The notes under the pieces are model-generated. The model saw nothing but the letters and a program-made list of their open reading frames with translations. It searched no databases and was not told the origin of the DNA. Both the position numbers and the translations under genes were made by a program. DNA of 39,171 nucleotides from Bowdeniella nasicola (GTDB taxonomy: Bacteria; Actinomycetota; Actinomycetes; Actinomycetales; Actinomycetaceae). The stretch lies in contig NZ_MQVR01000014.1 of assembly GCF_001907295.1 (NCBI RefSeq), positions 1 to 39,171 on the forward strand, read 5' to 3'. Shown in pieces: positions 1 through 7,512 of this stretch; position 1 is the stretch's first letter; each line of letters starts with the position of its first letter.

Positions 1-122
1 TTCCAGAGGCGCCCGACCTTGTGGGCGGGCATGGCCTTCTCGGCGATCCAGGTGTAGACGGTGTCTTTGGTGACCCCGAGATGGGCGGCAATGTCATCTG
101 CGGACAGCCACGGCTCAGCCAC
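1..122 (-). CDS. Excisionase-type helix-turn-helix protein, partial (N-terminus only)
   Basis: A reading frame open to the left edge begins at a GTG at 122 with a strong ribosome site (AGGGAGG) about six bases before it. The roughly 40 visible residues include the stretches LSADDIAAHLGVTKDTVYTW and HKVGRLWK. These are the helix-turn-helix and wing of the excisionase/MerR-like family, small DNA-binding proteins that act as recombination directionality factors or as specificity partners of mobile-element and restriction genes. The C-terminal part, usually ending in a W- or K-rich recognition segment, is outside the window. It lies on the strand opposite the serine recombinase, within the presumed integrated element, so a role in excision or element regulation is possible but not shown. 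Confidence 0.72.
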   Translation of the reverse strand, partial: MAEPWLSADDIAAHLGVTKDTVYTWIAEKAMPAHKVGRLW

Positions 123-257
123 GTTGGTCCTCCCTCGTTCTATGGCCCAGTCAGGCCAGCACTCACGATGATACCGGTGGAGGTACGGCTTGAGTGGGGT
201 TTCTCCGGGCGTGGCCGAACGAGACAGGTGCCGAGAGTGGCCGATGTGTGCTCCCGA

Positions 258-482
258 TCAGTGCAGGACACGGCCCTTGAGCCAGGTGGTCACTGTCTCG
301 TGCCACCGGTCGGGGTCGGCGTTCCAGCACAGAGTGTGGCACGCGTCGAACGCCTCGACTAGATCGGGGCGCGCGTCTCGGAGTGCTTGTGAGAGCCGGA
401 TCGGCACCGACTTGTCTCTGGTGCCGTGGAGGATCAGGGTCGGCGTCTCGTGCCAGGGCGAGCGCGTCGTCGTAGAATGAAG
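258..482 (-). pseudogene. Alpha/beta hydrolase C-terminal remnant
   Basis: Read on the minus strand, a frame without a credible start encodes WHETPTLILHGTRDKSVP near 400-455, then WNADPDRWHETVTTWLKG, ending with TGA at 258-260. The LILHG-x-x-D-x-x-VP segment is the strand carrying the catalytic acid of alpha/beta hydrolases, and the final segment resembles their last helix. The nucleophile elbow (GxSxG) and cap are absent. Upstream of about 482 the frame becomes low-complexity and unlike the family, so this is a broken 3' end of about 65 codons. It was probably left by an insertion or deletion inside the mobile region. No other intact gene is visible between 123 and 649. The 483-649 stretch holds only short GC-rich inverted repeats and the recombinase ribosome site. 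Confidence 0.6.
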
Positions 483-649
483 GCATCCGTCGCGGATGGC
501 GGATGTTGTGGTCCTAGCGCCTCGCCTCGGCGGGGCAAAGTAAACGTGGCCGACTCGGCCTAGTCATACAGCCTTCGGGCTCTTCTCACGATCAACATCC
601 TCCGTCACATCGTCCGCGTCGGCAGGACCAGTGACTGTGGAGAAGAGCC

Positions 650-2329
650 ATGACGATCATCGACGCGGACCGCACCGCGATAGAAAGCCTCGTAGCGCCC
701 ACCCCGTTCCCCGGATCGTTCGCCGTCTCCTACCTGCGGGTCTCCACGAAGCAGCAGGCGGAGAAGGGCGGCCAGGCGGAGGGCTTCTCGATCCCCGCGC
801 AGCGCGAGGCGAACCAGCGCAAGGCCGACCAGCTCGTTGCGACGATCATCGAGGAGTTCGTCGACGCGGGCGAGTTCGCTCGCAAGGCCGACCGGCCCGA
901 GCTGATGCGGATGATCCAGTACGTCGCGAAGCACAAGACGAACTACTGCATCGTCCACAAGGTCGACCGGCTGGCCCGCAACCGAGCCGACGATGTGACT
1001 ATCCATCTCGCGCTCAAGGACGCCGGGGTCACGCTGGTGTCGGCCACGGAGAACATCGACGAGACACCCTCGGGGATGCTGCTGCACGGCATCATGTCCT
1101 CGATTGCCGAGTTCTACTCCCGCAATCTCGCCACCGAGGTGGTCAAGGGGCTGTCGCAGAAGGCCGCGCAGGGCGGAACCGTGACGAAGGCACCAATCGG
1201 ATACCGCAACGTCGGCGTGCGCGACGAGTTCGGGCGGGAAGTACGCACTGTCGAGATCGACGAAGAGCGTGCGCGATTGGTCCGGTGGGCGTTCCAGGTG
1301 TTCGCATCCGGCGACTGGACGACCAGCCAACTCCACCAGGAACTCGTGGCGCGAGGGCTCACGACGGCAGCGTCGCCGCGACGACCATCCAGACCCATCG
1401 CGAAGTTGTCGGTGCACCGGATGCTGAAGAACCCGTACTACAAGGGCAGCGTCCGCTATCAGGGCGTGACCTACGCCGGAGCGCACGAGGCCATCGTCTC
1501 CAATGAAGTCGGGGACCAGGTGCAGACCGTGCTCGGCACGCACCGCTCGGCAGCAGACGCAACGCAAGTCCACGAACACTCCTCGAAGGGGACGGTGTTC
1601 TGCGGTCAGTGCGGCTCGCGGCTGCTGGTGTGCAACGCGAAGAGCAGTCAGGGCACGATCTACCCGTACTTCGTGTGCGCCGGCCGGCATGGCGGCAGAG
1701 GCGGCTGCACCCGGCAGGCGATGCTCATCGAGCAGGTCGAACGGCTCATCGAGCGCTTCTACGACAAGGTGCAGATCGACCCGGAAACGATCGAGGCGGT
1801 CTCGGCGATGCTCCATGCCAGGTTCGACGAGATGATGGCCGAAGGTGCCGCCGAGCTCGCCGCCCTCGCGTCCCGGAGGACCCAGCTCGAAGGCGAGCAG
1901 CACAAGCTGCTCCAGGCCCACTACGCCGGAGCCATCACGCTCGACCTCCTCAAGGAAGAGCAGGACCGGATCACCGCCTCGCTGGAGACCATCGAGCACC
2001 GGATCAGCGCGCACCACGGCCACTACGCCGCAGCGCGAGAGAACCTCGACGACTCGCTGAAGCTGCTGTCCAACGCCGCCGACATCTACGAGCACGCCGA
2101 CGACGCGAACCGTCGGCTCATCAATCAAGCGCTGTTCAAGGCGATCTACATCGACGAGGACAACGACGTACGCGTCGGCTATCGCAACCCGTACGACGGG
2201 CTGAGTCTGTCCGGCCTCCATGCCGACGCCCTGAGCTGGGCCGCCGAGGCAAAGAAGATGGGCCAGGCGCGAACCGCGACCAAGGGTGGCCCCTTGGTCG
2301 CAAGTTCACACCTGACCCGTTTGGGGTGA
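650..2329 (+). CDS. Large serine recombinase (site-specific integrase)
   Basis: This 559-residue protein catalyses DNA strand exchange through a serine nucleophile. The resolvase domain starts with AVSYLRVSTKQQ, making Ser32 the nucleophile, and continues through VDRLARNRAD (about 104-113). A recombinase domain follows (about 185-300). A zinc ribbon has cysteines near 318, 321, 342 and 352, and a long coiled coil runs at about 395-480, the usual order for large serine integrases. The ATG at 650 has GGAGA nine bases upstream. The C-terminal codons and TGA stop run eight bases into the tRNA-His gene on the other strand, so the reading frame crosses the probable attachment site. The last dozen residues may therefore depend on the host sequence joined at integration. 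Nothing suggests inactivation. An invertase or transposase role is possible, but the tRNA position favours an integrase. Confidence 0.93.
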   Translation: MTIIDADRTAIESLVAPTPFPGSFAVSYLRVSTKQQAEKGGQAEGFSIPAQREANQRKADQLVATIIEEFVDAGEFARKADRPELMRMIQYVAKHKTNYCIVHKVDRLARNRADDVTIHLALKDAGVTLVSATENIDETPSGMLLHGIMSSIAEFYSRNLATEVVKGLSQKAAQGGTVTKAPIGYRNVGVRDEFGREVRTVEIDEERARLVRWAFQVFASGDWTTSQLHQELVARGLTTAASPRRPSRPIAKLSVHRMLKNPYYKGSVRYQGVTYAGAHEAIVSNEVGDQVQTVLGTHRSAADATQVHEHSSKGTVFCGQCGSRLLVCNAKSSQGTIYPYFVCAGRHGGRGGCTRQAMLIEQVERLIERFYDKVQIDPETIEAVSAMLHARFDEMMAEGAAELAALASRRTQLEGEQHKLLQAHYAGAITLDLLKEEQDRITASLETIEHRISAHHGHYAAARENLDDSLKLLSNAADIYEHADDANRRLINQALFKAIYIDEDNDVRVGYRNPYDGLSLSGLHADALSWAAEAKKMGQARTATKGGPLVASSHLTRLG

Positions 2330-2398
2330 GTAACGGGGCTTGAACCCGCGACCTTCTGGACCACAACCAGACGCTCTACCGACTGAGCTATACCCACC
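2322..2398 (-). tRNA. tRNA-His (GTG)
   Basis: A complete cloverleaf reads on the minus strand. The acceptor arm is GTGGGTA paired with TACTCAC, with the extra G at -1 (position 2398) opposite C73 that identifies tRNA-His. The anticodon loop is TTGTGGT, giving anticodon GTG. CCA is encoded at 2322-2324. Its 3' end overlaps the stop codon of the serine recombinase, marking the likely attachment site. Confidence 0.95.
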
Positions 2399-2483
2399 AT
2401 GTGCCACCGAAAAATCGGGTGCAACGATCGATCAGTCTACCGAAGGTTTGGGCTGGTGCATAATTTCGGGCCGGTTAGCTAGC

Positions 2484-3503
2484 TCACCACTTCGGTCGTC
2501 CGACCGCTTCGGAGATCCGGTCGAGTTCAGCCTGCTTACGTTGCGCACGAGTGAGCGTCGGATCGGACGTGACGGCCTCGGCAGCCGCATGGCATTCCTC
2601 GGAGGTGGGGCCATCGTCGCTCGGCCACAAAGCTGCACGGTAGTAGCGCAGCTCGTCGATCGATTCGGCGATGTCAGCGAGCGCACGGTGGTCGCCAGCT
2701 TTGTCCGGCGAGCGAAAGTAGGCCCGCGGATACCAGCGGCGTGCGAGTTCCTTGAACGAGGAGACGTCGATGATCCGGTAGTGCAGGTGATCGGTGACCG
2801 CGGGCATGTCCTTGTCCAAGAACATCTTGTCGGTGCCGACGGAGTTTCCTGCGAGCGGGGCCTTCTTCGCGACCGGGACGTGCCGCTTGATGTAGCTGAG
2901 CACCTGCGCGGTGGCCTCCTCGAGGCTCTCGGCGTCGGCCAGTTCGTCGAGTAGGCCGGAGGAGGAGTGCATGTTGCGAACGAAGTCGTTCATCTGAGCG
3001 AGTGCGGCGTCGTTCGGTTTGATGAGGACATCGATCCCGCCGTCCAGGGGGTTGAGATCGGAGTCCGTGACGATGGCGGCCACCTCGATGAGCTCATCAT
3101 GCGCGAGATCCAGTCCCGTCATTTCGCAGTCGATCCACACCAGGCGACTCGTGAGATTCGGCGTCGTCCTCACCTCTTCATTCTCCGAGGGCTCACCCCT
3201 GAGGAGGTAGGCCCGCAAATTGTTGCGTTCAAGTTCTGCGCCCAGCTCCTCAACGCCCTGGGGGTCCAGGTGGATGAGGCGAGCGATCTCGCCGTTATCG
3301 TATCGGGCGACGACGGCTTCCCCGTCTTCGGAGCCCGCAAAATCGCGACGGGCGTCCAGGTCGGCGGCGGCAAACACTTCGAGTGCGGCCGCGGCAACCT
3401 CCTCGCGCCGCCGAATGTAGTCCTCGACCACGGCGTTGGGGATGCGGTAGGTGTCCACCTGGGTCATCCCCGCGCCAGGTGACGCGCCGGTGTTCTCGGT
3501 CAT
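2484..3503 (-). CDS. orn: Oligoribonuclease with an N-terminal extension
   Basis: Residues from about 118 on are a canonical DEDDh 3'-5' exoribonuclease that degrades 2-5 nt RNA (including pGpG) to mononucleotides. Motif I is WIDCEMTGL (D125, E127), and the C-terminal motif is DHRALADIAESI. Orn proteins are usually about 200-220 residues; this one is 339. The extra 110 residues start at an ATG (3503) with AAGGAG ten bases upstream, so the extension appears to be translated. A GTG at 3173 also has a GGAG nine bases before it and would give a normal-sized Orn of 229 residues. The extension is predicted mainly helical, is rich in Glu and Ala, and matches no family I recognise. The gene lies between tRNA-His and tRNA-Arg, all on the same strand. 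Confidence 0.9.
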   Translation of the reverse strand: MTENTGASPGAGMTQVDTYRIPNAVVEDYIRRREEVAAAALEVFAAADLDARRDFAGSEDGEAVVARYDNGEIARLIHLDPQGVEELGAELERNNLRAYLLRGEPSENEEVRTTPNLTSRLVWIDCEMTGLDLAHDELIEVAAIVTDSDLNPLDGGIDVLIKPNDAALAQMNDFVRNMHSSSGLLDELADAESLEEATAQVLSYIKRHVPVAKKAPLAGNSVGTDKMFLDKDMPAVTDHLHYRIIDVSSFKELARRWYPRAYFRSPDKAGDHRALADIAESIDELRYYRAALWPSDDGPTSEECHAAAEAVTSDPTLTRAQRKQAELDRISEAVGRPKW

Positions 3504-3527
3504 CGTTGGAGCTCCTTGTCACAACAG

Positions 3528-3603
<76 letters not shown>

Positions 3604-3680
3604 GTGAGGCCATTCTACCGTTGGGTCACCACGGACTTAAAACCCGGATCTGTCAGCTCCTAGCACAAAAACCCGAGAAT

Positions 3681-3700
3681 CCGCCCACCGTGGTGGGCGG
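3681..3700. terminator. GC-rich hairpin, possible terminator
   Basis: CCGCCCAC and GTGGGCGG form an 8-bp stem with a 4-base loop in the gap between tRNA-Arg (minus) and the GTPase pair (plus). A T-rich run follows only on the minus strand and is interrupted. It could insulate the tRNA from read-through, but it lies upstream of both flanking transcripts, so its role is uncertain. Confidence 0.35.
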
Positions 3701-3765
3701 GTCATACCGCGCTAAGTCCTCACAAACTGGAATAATGGATCCGAACGAGCATCTGGAGGTAACAC

Positions 3766-5370
3766 GTGATTGATCCGAGCGGTGGCACCGACCTACCCGG
3801 GGTATCCGCGCTGCCGGGTCTGCTCACAGCCATCCACGATGATCTCGAGGGCGCGCCGTTCGTACTTTCGGCCCCTTACATCGACGATGCCGAGATTTTG
3901 CGTACCCGCGTGCTCACCCAGATCGACGCGCACCTGTTGCCGCGCGCCGGTGGCAAAAACATCCCCGTGGTTGCCGTACTCGGCGGCTCTACGGGCGCGG
4001 GCAAATCCACGCTGCTGAACTCGATCCTGCGCGAGGAAGTCTCCGAGGCCGGAGTCTTGCGACCCACGACGCGCCAGGGCGTTCTCGTTCACCATCCGGA
4101 GACATCGATTGCGCACGTCCCGCTCGCCGACCGCACGACGGCCGTCAGCCACGAGGCGCTGCCCGAGGGCCTGGCCCTCATCGACGCTCCCGACCTCGAC
4201 TCCTTCGACGACTTGAACCGCAAATCCGCGGCGGAACTCCTCGAGGCCGCCGACCTGTGGCTGTTTGTCACGACTGCCGCGCGCTACGGCGATGCGATCC
4301 CGTGGCAGAACCTGCGCCACGCGCATCAGCGCGGCCTGCAGCTCGCGGTCGTCTTCAACCGGGTCCCGCCGAAGATCCTTGCCGACGTGCGCGCCGACCT
4401 CATGAATCGCCTCGCCGAGGCGGGCCTTGGCGACGTACCGCTGTTCATCATCCCCGACGCCGGCCCCCACGAGGGCATGCTGCCCGATGAGTCCGTTGCC
4501 GAACTGCGCGACTGGCTCACGCTCGCAACCGAGGGGGAGCAGGGGCGCGGCATCATCTCGCGCACGACGAGTGGCGCGTGGGGCGCGCTGCGCGAAAACC
4601 TCGAGGAACTCACGCGCGCCTACGTACGCCAGGCGCACGCCCTCGACAAGCTCGCCGATATCGCCGACGACAACGCCTCCGCGACGGCCGTCGACCTCAC
4701 CACGGCGCTGCGCGCAGGATCTGCCGCCGTCGGCGCACCGACGACGCGGTGGCTGACGTCGGCCGCCTCCTCCGGGGCGCTCGCGGACCTGCTCGATCCC
4801 GACCTGTCCAAGGTCGGACGCGGCTTCGGCAGCCGCAAGTTCGCGCGTCGTAACGCCGCAGCCGAGGCTCTCGGGCTCGATATTCACGCCGCCATGCGTA
4901 CGGTCCTTGGCGACGCGATCCACGACGTTCCCGCCCAGATCGCCGACCAGTGGCGCGAGACGAACTCGGGGGCTGAGGTCCTCATGTCCGACATCTTGCA
5001 CATCACGACGAGCGAGGCCCGCGCCGAGGCCGACCGCGTGCTGACCGCCTGGGGCGAAGAACTCGACGCCATCGTCGCGCCGCACGTGAACGACGATCTG
5101 CTGTCGGCCTCCGCCACCGCTCACCTGCTCGCCGCCGCGGTCGGGGGCGTGCGCGGCGCCGGCCAGGTCATCACACGCATGATCGGCCCGCAGGCGATTG
5201 AGGTCGGCAAGGATCTCCTCACGACGATGTGCTCGACCGCCGTGACCGAGGCGGCCGGCCCGTATCACGAAGCCCTGGGCGGAACCGCGGGACACTCTCG
5301 CCGCGTGGTGACCGGACTGCGGCTCCGCGTCCTCGAACTTGGAAGGTACCTCGATGCAGTTAGATCTTGA
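3766..5370 (+). CDS. Dynamin-like GTPase, first of a pair
   Basis: A 534-residue soluble protein with a GTPase head. The P-loop is GGSTGAGKSTLLN (about 73-85), followed by a DAPDLDSFDD switch II region (about 145-154) and VVFNRVP in the position of the guanine-specificity motif, where N-R replaces the usual NKxD. A long helical C-terminal half without clear membrane spans follows, as in bacterial dynamin-like/YfjP-type proteins that work on membranes in pairs. The GTG start at 3766 has GGAGGT seven bases upstream. Its 3' end overlaps the start of the second GTPase by 17 bases, so the two are translationally coupled. By analogy with actinobacterial DynA/DynB the pair may remodel membrane at division septa, but cargo and site cannot be read from sequence. 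Confidence 0.75.
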   Translation: MIDPSGGTDLPGVSALPGLLTAIHDDLEGAPFVLSAPYIDDAEILRTRVLTQIDAHLLPRAGGKNIPVVAVLGGSTGAGKSTLLNSILREEVSEAGVLRPTTRQGVLVHHPETSIAHVPLADRTTAVSHEALPEGLALIDAPDLDSFDDLNRKSAAELLEAADLWLFVTTAARYGDAIPWQNLRHAHQRGLQLAVVFNRVPPKILADVRADLMNRLAEAGLGDVPLFIIPDAGPHEGMLPDESVAELRDWLTLATEGEQGRGIISRTTSGAWGALRENLEELTRAYVRQAHALDKLADIADDNASATAVDLTTALRAGSAAVGAPTTRWLTSAASSGALADLLDPDLSKVGRGFGSRKFARRNAAAEALGLDIHAAMRTVLGDAIHDVPAQIADQWRETNSGAEVLMSDILHITTSEARAEADRVLTAWGEELDAIVAPHVNDDLLSASATAHLLAAAVGGVRGAGQVITRMIGPQAIEVGKDLLTTMCSTAVTEAAGPYHEALGGTAGHSRRVVTGLRLRVLELGRYLDAVRS

Positions 5371-6778
5371 CGGCCGGATCGCCCGCATTGAAGAGGCCCT
5401 CGCTAACGACGCCAGCCCGTGGGACGACGAAGAAACCGAGCGTGCCCGTGCCGAAATCCGCGCGATTGAAAACCGTCGCGCGATCGCCGGGGGACACGTC
5501 GTCGCTGCGCTCGTCGGAGGCACCGGTTCGGGTAAATCCTCCCTTTTCAACTGCCTGACGGGTACCGAACTCGCCGATGCCGGCGCGCTGCGCCCCACGA
5601 CAGAAGCGGCAACGGCCTTCACCTGGGGTGAGCCCGCGCGCACCCTCACGAACTATCTCGGGATCGAGCGCGAACGCGTCACCTCACACACCACGGAACT
5701 GGAGCGTGCCCACGAAAAGGCGCTCGAGGACCTCGTCCTGCTCGACCTACCCGACCACGACTCCGTCAAGGACGCCCACTCCGGGCTCGTCGATTCACTC
5801 CTGCCGCTCGTCGACGTCCTCGTGTGGGTCGTCGACCCGCAAAAATACGCCGACCACATCCTGCATTCGCGCTACCTCGCAAAGATGCGCCGCCGCGCTG
5901 ACGCCATGGTCATCGTCATGAACCACATCGATCGGGTCCCCGAAGCGCGCCGTGAGGCGCTGCTCGCCGATCTCGCCGGTGTCCTCGAGCTCGACGGCCT
6001 GCTCGGCGTCCCGATCCTTGCCACCTCCGCGGAAACCGGGGAGGGGATCGACGAACTGCGGCGGCTGCTCGCCAAAGCCAATGCCGAACCCTCGATGGTT
6101 GAGCGCACCGCGAGCGCCGAACTCGATGCGGTCGTTGCCAAGCTGAAAGAAAAGCTGTCCGATACGGATTCGCCGGTCACCCCGCAACTCGTCAACGACA
6201 CGGCCTCCGAGCTCGTGACCGCGTGCGGCGTCGACGCCGTGATCGACGCCCTCGGGCATGCCATCTCGCACCCGCGCGACGCCTCCGTGCCCCCGAGCCA
6301 GTCCCCGTCCTACGCGACGGTTGCCGCGGTCGGGTCGACGTGGGCGATGCGCGCCCAGTCGGAACTCCCGCAGGTGTGGGCCGACCGCGTCGATGACGCC
6401 ATGCCCGGGGTCAAGGACCTCGGCGATGACGTGCACACCGCGGTCCGCGCGGTCGACCGGCCGCCGCTGCGCGATGGCCTGACACGCTTCTTGCAGATCG
6501 CCTGGATCGCCCTGTTCGTTGTCGGCGTGGGACTTACTATCGCCTCGCTCGCTAACTGGCTCGCGATTCCGTTGGCCGTAGGCATCGCGCTTCTGGTCGC
6601 GGGCGCAGTCGCCTTCATCGCCGCCGCGGTGCACCGTTCCGCGCGTGCTCGTAAGGCGCCGAAGGAGTATTACGACAACGTCCTTGCCTGCGTGAGGACC
6701 GTCGTCGAAGACAAACTCGTCCAGCCCACGCTCGACGTTCTCGCCGATCACGAGGCCCTGCGCGCCAAACTCCGCTAG
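5354..6778 (+). CDS. Membrane-anchored dynamin-like GTPase, second of a pair
   Basis: A 474-residue partner of the preceding GTPase. The P-loop is GGTGSGKSSLFN (about 55-66), with DLPDHDSVKDAHS as switch II, and MNHID matches the NxxD guanine-recognition motif. Two hydrophobic segments separated by a short turn (about 375-430) form a membrane hairpin, placing the head in the cytoplasm next to the membrane. I chose the ATG at 5354, with GGAAGG eight bases upstream, over an upstream in-frame TTG at 5339, because the spacing fits. Pairing of a soluble and a membrane-anchored GTPase in one operon is the standard layout for bacterial dynamin-like heterodimers. Gene order and overlap support joint function; the exact membrane process is inference. 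Confidence 0.78.
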   Translation: MQLDLDGRIARIEEALANDASPWDDEETERARAEIRAIENRRAIAGGHVVAALVGGTGSGKSSLFNCLTGTELADAGALRPTTEAATAFTWGEPARTLTNYLGIERERVTSHTTELERAHEKALEDLVLLDLPDHDSVKDAHSGLVDSLLPLVDVLVWVVDPQKYADHILHSRYLAKMRRRADAMVIVMNHIDRVPEARREALLADLAGVLELDGLLGVPILATSAETGEGIDELRRLLAKANAEPSMVERTASAELDAVVAKLKEKLSDTDSPVTPQLVNDTASELVTACGVDAVIDALGHAISHPRDASVPPSQSPSYATVAAVGSTWAMRAQSELPQVWADRVDDAMPGVKDLGDDVHTAVRAVDRPPLRDGLTRFLQIAWIALFVVGVGLTIASLANWLAIPLAVGIALLVAGAVAFIAAAVHRSARARKAPKEYYDNVLACVRTVVEDKLVQPTLDVLADHEALRAKLR

Positions 6779-6911
6779 CTCGCCGCTCGTATCAACAGCA
6801 CGCCCGCGCGCGTCGAACCATTCCCAGGCTACGTCCTAGCCAGCGCGCCCGCGCTCACGGGAGGCAAGGCTCAGTCCTATCCGCATCGAGCGGGTAGGAA
6901 GGATGACCAAC

Positions 6912-7364
6912 ATGTCTGCCATGGATGTCACGCTCAAGGGAAACCTGGGCGTCTATCCCGAAAAAATCGACGCCGTCACCTCGACCACCCTGGTAAAACT
7001 CCGAGTCGCGCACTCCATGCGCCGCAAGGAAGCAAGCGGCGAATACTCCAGCGAAACCCAGTGGTTCACGGTCAAGTGCTTCGGACAGCTCGGCGAGAAT
7101 GCCCTCGCCAGCCTGTCCAAGGGCGACCCGGTCCTCGTGCGGGGTCGCATCGAAACCGAATCCTGGACCAACCAGGCCGGCCAGGGCCGCACTCAGGTCG
7201 TCATCATCGCCTCCCATGTGGGGATCGATCTGTCGACCGGCATCGCCCGATTCCAGCGCGTGCGCCGGGACGGAGAGGAGGCTGAAGCACCCGCCTCGGT
7301 GACGGTTATGGACACCCAGGTGCCCTATCCCGACGGCGAGGCGGATCTGCCCGAAGCCGTCTGA
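6912..7364 (+). CDS. Single-stranded DNA-binding protein (paralogue type)
   Basis: A 150-residue OB-fold protein of the SSB family. Strand motifs are MDVTLKGNLG, TQWFTVKCFGQLGENALASL, GDPVLVRGRIETESW and TQVVIIASHVGIDLS. It lacks the glycine/proline-rich linker and the acidic DDDIPF-type tip by which the main SSB recruits replication and repair proteins; it ends in DLPEAV. This suggests a secondary SSB rather than the essential one encoded beside ribosomal protein S6. The ATG at 6912 is favoured because AGGAAGG lies nine bases before it. An in-frame ATG at 6903 would sit directly on that site. It precedes ettA, separated by a hairpin at 7376-7405. Confidence 0.85.
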   Translation: MSAMDVTLKGNLGVYPEKIDAVTSTTLVKLRVAHSMRRKEASGEYSSETQWFTVKCFGQLGENALASLSKGDPVLVRGRIETESWTNQAGQGRTQVVIIASHVGIDLSTGIARFQRVRRDGEEAEAPASVTVMDTQVPYPDGEADLPEAV

Positions 7365-7375
7365 GAAAAGTGCAC

Positions 7376-7405
7376 GCGCCGGGCACAGGTAAGCGTGCCC
7401 GGCGC
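7376..7405 (+). terminator. Hairpin after the SSB gene
   Basis: GCGCCGGGCAC pairs perfectly with GTGCCCGGCGC over 11 bp around an eight-base loop, starting 12 bases after the SSB stop. Only a weak T-run (ACGTTTCG) follows, so this is a GC-rich, low-U terminator of actinobacterial style. Confidence 0.6.
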
Positions 7406-7512
7406 ATGTCACGTTTCGCCACCGGCTCCAAAGATGAGAATCGCTGCGTCGATGTCTTAGTCTGAGTGAGGGCCGGGACGCCGGCAGGAATTATCTACCC
7501 CTGGGAGAATCA

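Larger units (their letters stand above)
1..2329. mobile_element. Right end of an integrated element next to tRNA-His (inferred)
   Basis: The segment holds an excisionase-like HTH gene, a hydrolase remnant and a serine recombinase, and it stops exactly at the 3' end of tRNA-His, beyond which core genes begin. That arrangement is typical of an integrative element or prophage end with the recombinase next to its attachment site. The other end and the second copy of the att core are not in the window, so size and identity are unknown. The boundary is inferred from gene content only; no direct repeat could be shown here. Confidence 0.5.

Noticed and set aside
605-2221. 538-codon open frame antisense to the serine recombinase
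   Set aside because: It mirrors the recombinase codons in a high-GC gene, shows no domain or ribosome site, and is compositionally a shadow.
3793-5649. Long minus-strand frame opposite the first GTPase
   Set aside because: Shadow of GC-biased third positions; no recognisable motif, and the plus-strand frame has clear GTPase motifs.
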